Source: Spirochaetae bacterium HGW-Spirochaetae-7
GTDB taxonomy: Bacteria; Spirochaetota; Spirochaetia; Treponematales; UBA12059
Assembly (NCBI GenBank): GCA_002839245.1
Contig: PGXR01000146.1
Span: 1 to 7,715 of the forward strand
Length of the DNA: 7,715 nucleotides
Reading direction: 5' to 3'
Position numbers and translations under genes: made by a program
Notes under the pieces: model-generated
Seen by the model: only the letters and a program-made list of their open reading frames with translations
What the model was told of the DNA's origin: nothing
Databases searched by the model: none
In this document: positions 1 through 5,755 of the stretch, one piece after another
Layout: the number at the start of each line of letters is the position of its first letter
How positions within the stretch are numbered: position 1 is the first letter of the stretch

Positions 1-1790
1 TTGGCCGTTTCGTAGCGCACGGCTACGGTGGCGGCCACCGTCTCGTCGATGTACTGCTGGGTCTCTTCGCCGTACTCCCTGGTCATCAACGGTTCTGACG
101 GCGATCCCATGATGCCGGCTCCGCGCTTCGTCAGCGCGACGTTGCGGTAGCGTTTCGACATGCCGTAGTCGGTTATCATGCGCCTCGATATGTCGGTGGC
201 GCGCATGATGTCGTTGGACGCGCCCGTCGATATCTTGCCGAACGTCAGCTCTTCGGCGGCCCGTCCTCCCATCAGCACGTCTATCTCGCCAAGAAGCTTG
301 TCTTCCGTGACGATGTAGCGGTCCTCGATAGGCACCTGCAGCGTGAAACCCAGGGCTCCGAAGCCACGTGGCACTATCGATACCTTCTGCACGGGGTCGG
401 CTTCGGGGGTAAACGCCGCGACTATCGCGTGGCCGGCCTCGTGGTAGGCGATCACGCGGCGCTCGTCGGGGTTCATCACGCGGCTTTTCTTCTCGAGGCC
501 GGTCATGATCTTCTCGACCGCCTTCTCGAAATCCTGCTGGAAGACCTTCTTGCGCCCCGCGCGGACGGCCAGGAGGGCAGCCTCGTTGACGACGTTGGCA
601 AGGTCCGCCCCGACGAAGCCGGGGGTGGCCCGGGCTACCTTCGTCAGGTCGGTGGCCGGGTCGAGCTTGACCGTTTTCGAGTGGATGACCAGGATGGCCT
701 CGCGGCCTACTATGTCCGGCCTGTCCACGCCTACCTGCCTGTCGAAACGGCCGGGGCGGAGGAGGGCCGGGTCGAGCACGTCGGGGCGGTTCGTCGCCGC
801 CAGGATGATCAGGCCGCTCGTCGCGTCGAAGCCGTCCATCTCGACGAGAAGTTGGTTGAGGGTCTGTTCCCGCTCGTCGTTGCCCCCCATCACGCCGTTG
901 ACGCGGCTCTTGCCGATCGCGTCGAGCTCGTCGATGAATACGATGCACGGCGCCTTCTCGCGGGCCTGCTTGAACAGGTCCCTGACGCGGGCCGCGCCTA
1001 CGCCCACGAACATCTCGACGAATTCGGCGCCGCTCATCCTGAAGAACGGAACGCCCGCCTCACCGGCTACGGCGCGCGCGAGCAGGGTCTTGCCGGTACC
1101 GGGAGGACCGACGAGGAGCACGCCCTTGGGAATCTTGCCGCCTATGTCGGTATATTTCTTGGGGTTCTTGAGGAAGTCGACGACTTCGACGAGCTCTTCC
1201 TTGGCCTCGTCGACGCCGGCTACGTCGATGAACCGGGTTTTCACGTCTCCCTCGGCCACGATGATGGCCTTGTTCTGGCCCACCGACAGGACGTTGGATC
1301 CCATGCCCGTCATGCGCTTCTGCAGCATGCGCCACAGGAAGAACATCAGGCCTATGGGCAGTACCCAGTTGAGCACGAATCCGAGTACCGCGTTGCTCTC
1401 GCGGGAGACGGCCGAGTAGGTGACGCCCTTCTCGTCGAGAAGCTTGGTGAACTCCGGGTCGTATACCGGAACTGCCTTGTATACGCGGCTCTGGCCGTCG
1501 GCGCCGGGGCGCCCGTCATTCCTTGCCGGGGACGACGCGTAGCCGGTGTAGTAGTTAGTATCCATGTCGATGCGCACTATCTGGCCCGAGGAAACCAGTG
1601 ACTTGAACTCGCTGTAGGGCACTATCGAGCTGTCCGACGACGCGACGAACCAGTTGAACAGACTGATCGATATGACCGCTATGAAGACGTATCCGAGCGA
1701 ATATTTCCAGCCGTCCATCGGGGGCAGCGGCTTTCCCTTGCCGGTCTTTTTGGTATTTCGGGTGTTCCAGGGCTCATTCTTGCGGGGCAT
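1..1790 (-). CDS. ftsH: ATP-dependent zinc metalloprotease FtsH (3' end cut by window edge)
   Basis: Membrane-anchored AAA+ protease that forms hexamers and degrades misfolded membrane proteins and short-lived regulators. I translated 596 residues from the minus strand. They show a basic, Lys-rich N-terminus, a first membrane segment near 31-50, an extracytoplasmic domain, a second membrane segment near 135-153, Walker A GPPGTGKT at 228-235, Walker B CIVFIDELD at 282-290, the second region of homology NRPDVLDPALLRPGRFD at 334-350, the zinc motif HEAGH at 450-454 and the third zinc ligand Asp527 in GASND. All catalytic residues are present. The family is usually 600-650 residues, so only a short C-terminal tail is missing. 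A hydrophilic stretch near 85-102 lengthens the extracytoplasmic domain. The start at 1790 is chosen because GGAGG lies 5 nt upstream; in-frame ATGs also occur at 1793 and 1805. It is divergent from groES. Confidence 0.97.
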   Translation of the reverse strand, partial: MPRKNEPWNTRNTKKTGKGKPLPPMDGWKYSLGYVFIAVISISLFNWFVASSDSSIVPYSEFKSLVSSGQIVRIDMDTNYYTGYASSPARNDGRPGADGQSRVYKAVPVYDPEFTKLLDEKGVTYSAVSRESNAVLGFVLNWVLPIGLMFFLWRMLQKRMTGMGSNVLSVGQNKAIIVAEGDVKTRFIDVAGVDEAKEELVEVVDFLKNPKKYTDIGGKIPKGVLLVGPPGTGKTLLARAVAGEAGVPFFRMSGAEFVEMFVGVGAARVRDLFKQAREKAPCIVFIDELDAIGKSRVNGVMGGNDEREQTLNQLLVEMDGFDATSGLIILAATNRPDVLDPALLRPGRFDRQVGVDRPDIVGREAILVIHSKTVKLDPATDLTKVARATPGFVGADLANVVNEAALLAVRAGRKKVFQQDFEKAVEKIMTGLEKKSRVMNPDERRVIAYHEAGHAIVAAFTPEADPVQKVSIVPRGFGALGFTLQVPIEDRYIVTEDKLLGEIDVLMGGRAAEELTFGKISTGASNDIMRATDISRRMITDYGMSKRYRNVALTKRGAGIMGSPSEPLMTREYGEETQQYIDETVAATVAVRYETA

Positions 1791-1795
1791 CATAT

Positions 1796-1800
1796 CCTCC
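1796..1800 (-). promoter_or_regulatory. ftsH ribosome binding site that decides the start
   Basis: On the minus strand GGAGG is 5 nt before the ATG at 1790, 2 nt before the ATG at 1793 and inside the coding sequence if the ATG at 1805 were used. This favours 1790 and leaves the 1805 start without any Shine-Dalgarno sequence. Confidence 0.7.
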
Positions 1801-1837
1801 GACATGTAATGTACGAAATCTGTCGGTCATTCGGCCA

Positions 1838-1870
1838 CATGCGTCGGCTGTTCCTGCCTCGTTACGCATG
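1838..1870. repeat. Inverted repeat CATGCGT-N19-ACGCATG between ftsH and groES
   Basis: Two perfect 7-bp arms lie at 1838-1844 and 1864-1870, with centres 26 bp apart. The pair sits upstream of ftsH and upstream of the groES promoter, so it could be a regulator site for either gene. It does not match CIRCE (TTAGCACTC-N9-GAGTGCTAA). The function is unknown, and a 7-bp repeat can arise by chance. Confidence 0.45.
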
Positions 1871-1901
1871 AATTTTGCCCGCTTGACAGCAAAAAGCATG
1901 A

Positions 1902-1923
1902 TTGCGGCGGCTCGGTGCCGCAA
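1902..1923. repeat. Short hairpin, TTGCGGC-N8-GCCGCAA, upstream of the groES promoter
   Basis: Perfect 7-bp arms at 1902-1908 and 1917-1923 enclose an 8-nt loop. It lies 16 bp before the groES -35 box. No T-run follows on either strand and no gene ends here, so it is more likely an operator or an incidental hairpin than a terminator. Confidence 0.4.
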
Positions 1924-1939
1924 GACGGTCGGATCTTCC

Positions 1940-1969
1940 TTGACCGGCATCGCCGCTTTTCAGTACATT
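1940..1969 (+). promoter_or_regulatory. Probable sigma70-type promoter of groES
   Basis: TTGACC (1940-1945, 5 of 6 consensus bases) is followed after 18 bp by TACATT (1964-1969, 4 of 6). Transcription would begin near 1976, giving an untranslated leader of about 44 nt with AGGAGG at 2006-2011. No CIRCE or sigma32-like box is visible. A perfect TTGACA at 1883-1888 has no matching -10 box. Confidence 0.6.
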
Positions 1970-2019
1970 AGCCTCGTTATCGTAACAAACACTCACACAT
2001 GTTCCAGGAGGAATACCAC

Positions 2020-2307
2020 ATGAAAGTAAGTCCGTTGGGCGATCGCGTACTCATCAAGGTCCAGGAGGGCGATACCAAGACCGCCGGCGGTATCATCATC
2101 CCGCAGACCGCCCAGGAAAAGACCCAGACCGGCGTCATCGTAGCAGTCGGCCACGGCGTCCGCGACGATGCCGGCAAGCTTGTCGCCCTGGAAGTCAAGG
2201 TCGGTGAAAAGGTCATGTACGACAAGTACGCCGGAACCCAGATCAAGATCGACGGAGCCGACCACCTCATCGTAAAGTTCTCCGACGTCCTCGCCGTTAT
2301 CGAGTAA
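2020..2307 (+). CDS. groES: Co-chaperonin GroES (Hsp10)
   Basis: Seven-membered lid of the GroEL folding chamber in the cytoplasm. The 95-residue product has the family's normal length. It opens MKVSPLGDRVLIK, carries the mobile loop at about 15-33 with its hydrophobic GroEL-contact tripeptide III at 25-27 (in TAGGIIIP), and has the typical VKVGEKVMYDKYAGT core and a C-terminal HLIVKFSDVLAVIE strand. AGGAGG at 2006-2011 is 8 nt before the ATG at 2020 and selects this start; the in-frame ATG at 1999 would add seven residues that match nothing in the family. The gene has its own promoter and terminator and is not followed by groEL. The next gene converges on it. In Treponema pallidum, too, groES and groEL are at separate loci. 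Confidence 0.97.
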   Translation: MKVSPLGDRVLIKVQEGDTKTAGGIIIPQTAQEKTQTGVIVAVGHGVRDDAGKLVALEVKVGEKVMYDKYAGTQIKIDGADHLIVKFSDVLAVIE

Positions 2308-2338
2308 GCAAGACTCGAACCCGGCACAAACGAATAGG

Positions 2339-2370
2339 CGGCCTTACCGGCAACGGTAAGGCCGTTTTTC
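2339..2370 (+). terminator. Intrinsic terminator of groES
   Basis: The arms CGGCCTTACCG (2339-2349) and CGGTAAGGCCG (2354-2364) form a perfect 11-bp stem with a GCAA loop, followed by TTTTT at 2365-2369. On the minus strand the same hairpin lies past the stop of the PTS IIA gene but lacks a T-run, so it is a strong terminator for groES and at best a weak one for the convergent gene. Confidence 0.92.
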
Positions 2371-2388
2371 TTGCGCCGCGAGTACGGT

Positions 2389-2838
2389 TCAGGGGCGGGT
2401 GATGGTCGCCAGCAACTCGGCCGGCGTGGAAGCGCTCGTTGCCGCCGATCGCCTTTCCTCGCTCTTGAAAAGCTGGCTTACCTCGGCGAGGAACTGCAGG
2501 TGGGGGCCTGTCTTCTCCGGCGGAGACAGGGTCATGATGAAGATGCTGGATGGCTCGCCGTCAAGCGAATCGAAGGGCACGGGTTCCTCCGAGGTGGCGA
2601 CGCAGGCTACCAGCGACTTGACCGACGCGGTCTTGCCATGGGGAATCGCGATGCCGTATTTCATGCCCGTGGACATTTTCCGCTCGCGTTCGAGCACCGC
2701 CGCCAACGCGGCCGGTTGGTCCGGCACCAAACCCGCCTTGACGAGAATGTCGAGCATTTCCTGGATGATGCCTTGCTTGTCACGAGCCTTGAGGCCGATG
2801 GCTACGGTTTCTTTTGTGAGGATGGTGCTTAGACTCAT
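2389..2838 (-). CDS. PTS IIA domain protein, fructose/PtsN type
   Basis: Soluble phosphocarrier of the phosphotransferase system, 149 residues long, made of a single EIIA-type-2 domain. The active site motif GIAIPHGK places the phosphorylated histidine at His67, and the second conserved histidine is His113 in GPHLQFLAEV. The N-terminus MSLSTILTKETVAIGLK and the segment PVPFDSLDGEP near 86-96 match the PtsN pattern. No EIIB or EIIC domain is fused or encoded beside it, so a regulatory role (sensing HPr phosphorylation) is more likely than sugar uptake; this is an inference. It lies 49 bp downstream of the symporter gene on the same strand but has its own promoter just ahead of the ATG, with no Shine-Dalgarno sequence. 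It could equally be called a fructose-specific IIA component. Confidence 0.92.
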   Translation of the reverse strand: MSLSTILTKETVAIGLKARDKQGIIQEMLDILVKAGLVPDQPAALAAVLERERKMSTGMKYGIAIPHGKTASVKSLVACVATSEEPVPFDSLDGEPSSIFIMTLSPPEKTGPHLQFLAEVSQLFKSEERRSAATSASTPAELLATITRP

Positions 2839-2844
2839 GCGGCG

Positions 2845-2873
2845 ATTCTAGAAGCGGGCGGTATAAAAGTCAA
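2845..2873 (-). promoter_or_regulatory. Promoter of the PTS IIA gene, apparently giving a leaderless mRNA
   Basis: Reading the minus strand, TTGACT (2873-2868, 5 of 6) is followed by a 17-bp spacer and TAGAAT (2850-2845, 5 of 6). Only six bases, CGCCGC, separate the -10 box from the ATG at 2838. Transcription starting at the usual distance would begin at or next to the A of the start codon. There is no purine-rich Shine-Dalgarno sequence, which fits leaderless translation. Confidence 0.7.
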
Positions 2874-2887
2874 TCGAACCTTACTGT

Positions 2888-4111
2888 CTAGATAAAGTGC
2901 CTGAGGTCCTTCGACTGCACGAAACCTTCCTTGGAAGCTGCCACGGCTACGACGCATGACATGCATACCGCATCGACGAATGCAGCGACCATGGCCAGCG
3001 GCAAGGCGGCCGGAGCCAGGAGTATGTAGCCTGATTCGAAGCCACGGCCGTAGGTCGCGCAGAGGGCGGCCAGGGCCGCGATCGGCCCAGCGCCGGGCGC
3101 GGCTCCCAGGAGGAGGGCCGCGATCGGTACGGTTGCCATCATCCACAGCACCGCGCTCGGGCCGAGTCCCAGGTTGGAGTAGGAATTCAGGATGGCGACG
3201 AAGGCGGTAGCGGTGACCATCGCGGAGCCCGCCCTGCCGAACGCGAGGGCGATGGGCAGGGCCACCGCGCCGGCCCTTCTCCTCACCCCGAGGCTTTCCT
3301 TGAGGTGCTTGGCTGCCGCGCCTGCCTGGATATAGCTGTGGCCGGAGACCAAAGCCGCGATGGCTGGCGCGGCCAGCGCGAACAGAGTCTTGTACGGGTT
3401 GCGTGCACGGTCCATCGCGAACATGATGCCGGGCAGTAGCGCCAGGATGATGAAAGCCGTCTCGAAGCCTATAGCCACGAAGAGCGGCCCGAATACCGAG
3501 AGCCGCTGGTTTCCCGCCATCGAGGCCGTCCTTGCCGCAGCGGCCACGATCAGGGGCAATGGGAGTACCTCGACGAAGAAGCTGTTGATCTGCCAGAAGA
3601 TCCTCGAGAAGGAGTCGAAAATCGAGAAGACGGGTCTGGTGACAGTCTTGTCGAAAGCGAACGCCAGGCCAAGGATGGTCGCGAATACCGCCGCCGGAAA
3701 CAGGAAGTCGAACGAGCGGAGCGTGGCCGAAGAGTCGGCGGGGATCACCGCGGAGAATATGCCTAGGACGGTAGGGAGCGTTTCGACGGTGGATGTCGAA
3801 TCGGCCGAGAGCGGGATGCGGCCGGGCGAGAAGACGAACGCGCTTGCGAGGCCGATCAGGGCGAGTACTATTACCAAGGCTACCGAGTATCCTCCGGTCC
3901 TGAGCCAGAGCTTCGCGAGGCGCTTGTCTTCGTGCAGTTCATAGGCCGCGACGCAGACGGAGAAGAATACGAGAGGAAGCAGCGCGTAGCGGCCGATGTT
4001 CATCGCCACGATGGCGAACGCATTGAGCGCGCCAAGACTTCCGGCCGGTATCACGAGGCCGGCCATGACGCCGACGATCGTCGCGATCAGGTACTTGAGC
4101 CATATCTTCAT
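2888..4111 (-). CDS. Dicarboxylate/amino acid:cation symporter family protein (SDF), divergent
   Basis: Integral membrane protein of 407 residues with the SDF (glutamate/dicarboxylate:Na+ symporter) layout: helices near 6-22, 31-56, 74-95, 135-153, 170-197 and 205-232, then the hairpin and core region 245-390. It departs from the family at the transport site. Where GltPh has its serine-rich hairpin there is SGHSYIQAG (256-264); where the family has NMDGTA there is GRAGSA (292-297); and the last helix (about 365-392) contains no arginine, although the substrate-binding Arg of GltPh lies there. The substrate may thus not be glutamate or aspartate. The ATG at 4111 is chosen because MKIWLKYLIA matches the family start. 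Longer readings towards 4330 run through the promoter and into the divergent MATE gene. There is no Shine-Dalgarno sequence. The PTS IIA gene follows 49 bp later. Confidence 0.85.
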   Translation of the reverse strand: MKIWLKYLIATIVGVMAGLVIPAGSLGALNAFAIVAMNIGRYALLPLVFFSVCVAAYELHEDKRLAKLWLRTGGYSVALVIVLALIGLASAFVFSPGRIPLSADSTSTVETLPTVLGIFSAVIPADSSATLRSFDFLFPAAVFATILGLAFAFDKTVTRPVFSIFDSFSRIFWQINSFFVEVLPLPLIVAAAARTASMAGNQRLSVFGPLFVAIGFETAFIILALLPGIMFAMDRARNPYKTLFALAAPAIAALVSGHSYIQAGAAAKHLKESLGVRRRAGAVALPIALAFGRAGSAMVTATAFVAILNSYSNLGLGPSAVLWMMATVPIAALLLGAAPGAGPIAALAALCATYGRGFESGYILLAPAALPLAMVAAFVDAVCMSCVVAVAASKEGFVQSKDLRHFI

Positions 4112-4117
4112 GGCCGG

Positions 4118-4146
4118 AGCATACCTGACACCGAATGTGCCGTCAA
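4118..4146 (-). promoter_or_regulatory. Promoter of the symporter gene, apparently giving a leaderless mRNA
   Basis: On the minus strand TTGACG (4146-4141, 5 of 6) is followed by a 17-bp spacer and TATGCT (4123-4118, 4 of 6), then six bases, CCGGCC, and the ATG at 4111. The geometry is the same as at the PTS IIA gene. No Shine-Dalgarno sequence precedes the ATG. Confidence 0.6.
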
Positions 4147-4199
4147 CGCCCTGCGGGCGGTGACGCGATGCTTGTAGCCGTGGAGCGGAGGGGGTTATC

Positions 4200-5606
4200 A
4201 TGGTGCGCATGCGTGACGACGGTACCGCCCCTGACGATCCGGCCAAGAACAAGCCTTCCATATTCCGGCCGTCGGAGGTCAACAGGGCTTTGCTGCGCAT
4301 CGCCTTCCCGATGATGCTCGGCAGCGCCATTGAGACCGTCTACAACCTGACCGACGCCTTCTTCCTCGGGAAGCTGGGTACCGCGGAGATAGGCGCGCCG
4401 TCGATTGCGTTCAGCATCGTTTTCTTCCTGACCATCTTCGGCTCGGGCCTGGCAGGTGCGGGTACCACCCTGATAGCTCAATCAAAGGGCAAGGGCAATT
4501 CCGGCAGGATGAACCACTACCTGAACCAGATGGCCTCGCTGCTGTTCGTCGCCTCGACCGCGTTGGCCACGCTCGGAAGCCTGTCCGCGGGGTCGCTGCT
4601 CAGGCTCCTCAACACACCGGTGGAGGTGTACGGCTTCGCCTTCACGTACCTGCGGATAGTATTCCTCGGCATACCGTTCACCTTCGCGTATTTCGCCCTC
4701 CAGGCGTCGTTCACCGCGGTAGGCGACGCGGCGACGCCGGTCAAGGTCCATCTGCTGGCGGTAGGTCTCAACGTCGCCCTCGATCCCCTGCTCATCTTCG
4801 GCATAGGCCCGTTTCCCGCGATGGGAGTCGCGGGAGCGGCCATCGCCACGGTGCTCTCCCAGGGAGTCGGTGCCGCGCTTTCGGTAGCGGTGTTGCTTCG
4901 CGGCAAGTCGGGGCTACGGCTCAGGCTGCGGGCGATGACGCCCGAAGCGAAGTCATGGGGCTTGCTGCTTGGCATCGGCCTGCCCGCGAGCATAGGGCAG
5001 GGGCTGTCGGCGTTCGGATTCACGGTGCTGCAGGGCGTCGTCAACACGTTCGGTACCTCGGCGATCGCGGCTTTCGGCGTGGGCAACAGGTTGATGAACA
5101 TGTTCGACATTCCCGTCCACGGCATCGCCGGCGCCACGACCAGCCTTGTCGGCCGCGCGATCGGCGCAAGGGACGATCACATGGCCGGGCGCGTCGTCCG
5201 CAGTTCGCTCTCGCTGGTCGTCATTTTAGAGATGCCTCTCCTGGCCCTTTCGGTATTCTACGGCGGAGACCTCGTCAGGCTGTTCGTGTCCGATGCCGAG
5301 GCCATCCGCCTCGGAGACATCATGTTCAAGGTGGTCAGCCCGTCGCTGTTGATGTTCGGACTGTACTTCGCCCTCAGCGGGGCTTTCCAGGGTGCCGGCG
5401 ACACCAAGGTGATCATGGTACTGGCGGTTTTCAGGCTCTGGGTGGTGCGGGTGCCGCTCGCCTACGCGCTCGCGTACCGCACGTCGCTCGGACCGATGTC
5501 GATTTGGATAGCGATGTTCGTGTCCAACTTCCTGACCGCGGGGGCCGGCTTCGTTTATTTCAGGCTTGGCAGGTGGAAGCGCGCCCTCGACCCGGACAGG
5601 ATATAG
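4200..5606 (+). CDS. MATE family efflux transporter
   Basis: Cytoplasmic membrane antiporter of the multidrug and toxic compound extrusion family, which exports drugs or metabolites using an Na+ or H+ gradient. It has 468 residues, the usual length, with about twelve membrane helices in two repeated halves. The first helix carries the family pattern PMMLGSAIETVYNLTDAFFLG (residues 37-57, in two parts PMMLGSAIE and TVYNLTDAFFLG). The paired half-signatures are GDAATPVK at 175-182 and GAGDTKVI at 398-405, and NVALDPLLIFG at 191-201 is typical. GGAGGGGG at 4187-4194 lies 5 nt before the ATG at 4200 and supports this start. It is divergent from the symporter, with 88 bp between the two. The substrate cannot be told from the sequence, and I saw no convincing promoter of its own. 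Confidence 0.93.
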   Translation: MVRMRDDGTAPDDPAKNKPSIFRPSEVNRALLRIAFPMMLGSAIETVYNLTDAFFLGKLGTAEIGAPSIAFSIVFFLTIFGSGLAGAGTTLIAQSKGKGNSGRMNHYLNQMASLLFVASTALATLGSLSAGSLLRLLNTPVEVYGFAFTYLRIVFLGIPFTFAYFALQASFTAVGDAATPVKVHLLAVGLNVALDPLLIFGIGPFPAMGVAGAAIATVLSQGVGAALSVAVLLRGKSGLRLRLRAMTPEAKSWGLLLGIGLPASIGQGLSAFGFTVLQGVVNTFGTSAIAAFGVGNRLMNMFDIPVHGIAGATTSLVGRAIGARDDHMAGRVVRSSLSLVVILEMPLLALSVFYGGDLVRLFVSDAEAIRLGDIMFKVVSPSLLMFGLYFALSGAFQGAGDTKVIMVLAVFRLWVVRVPLAYALAYRTSLGPMSIWIAMFVSNFLTAGAGFVYFRLGRWKRALDPDRI

Positions 5607-5647
5607 GAAACCCGCGAATGACAGGACCGCCGCCAGCGCGCCGGCCT

Positions 5648-5675
5648 GCCAGGGGGAAGCCTTGCCCCCGGTGGC
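5648..5675 (+). other. GC-rich hairpin after the MATE gene
   Basis: GCCAGGGGG (5648-5656) can pair with CCCCC plus TGGC (5665-5669 and 5672-5675) across a 2-nt bulge, with an 8-nt loop. It lies 41 bp after the MATE stop codon. No T-run follows, so it is not a classic intrinsic terminator. It may stabilise the mRNA end or act with Rho. Confidence 0.35.
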
Positions 5676-5726
5676 GCGAGATATGGAATAAAGGTTCTCC
5701 GGCAAGCCTGGACCGCTGGGAATGAG

Positions 5727-5732
5727 TATATT
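5727..5732 (+). promoter_or_regulatory. Possible -10 box of the SPFH gene
   Basis: TATATT (5 of 6 consensus bases) lies 10 nt before the ribosome binding site AAGGAGG (5743-5749). No good -35 box sits 16-18 bp upstream, so this is a weak call. A separate promoter is nevertheless likely, given the 149-bp gap after the MATE gene. Confidence 0.3.
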
Positions 5733-5755
5733 CCACATACCTAAGGAGGCCAGCC

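Noticed and set aside
429..1601. Long plus-strand open frames (390 and 304 codons) opposite ftsH
   Set aside because: They lie wholly within the convincing ftsH reading frame, have low-complexity compositions typical of antisense frames in GC-rich DNA, and match no family I know.
1799..1830. Possible ftsH promoter with TACATT as -10 box
   Set aside because: The box lies almost on the start region and no -35 box better than three matching bases occurs at a suitable distance.
1883..1911. Perfect TTGACA upstream of groES as a second promoter
   Set aside because: The position 16-18 bp downstream is GC-only (around GGCGGC), so there is no usable -10 box.
1961..2000. Possible CIRCE heat-shock operator near TTAGCC and ACTCAC
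   Set aside because: The paired TTAGCACTC and GAGTGCTAA arms are not present; only unrelated fragments resemble them.
4112..4330. Upstream extension of the symporter reading frame to an ATG at 4330
   Set aside because: It would overlap the start of the divergent MATE gene, contains the promoter region, and adds residues unlike the family; the ATG at 4111 matches the usual SDF start.
5226..5738. Minus-strand open frame of 170 codons over the end of the MATE gene and the gap after it
   Set aside because: Its opening has a hydrophobic stretch, but the rest is antisense to MATE codons, it has no recognisable domain, and it has no good ribosome binding site.
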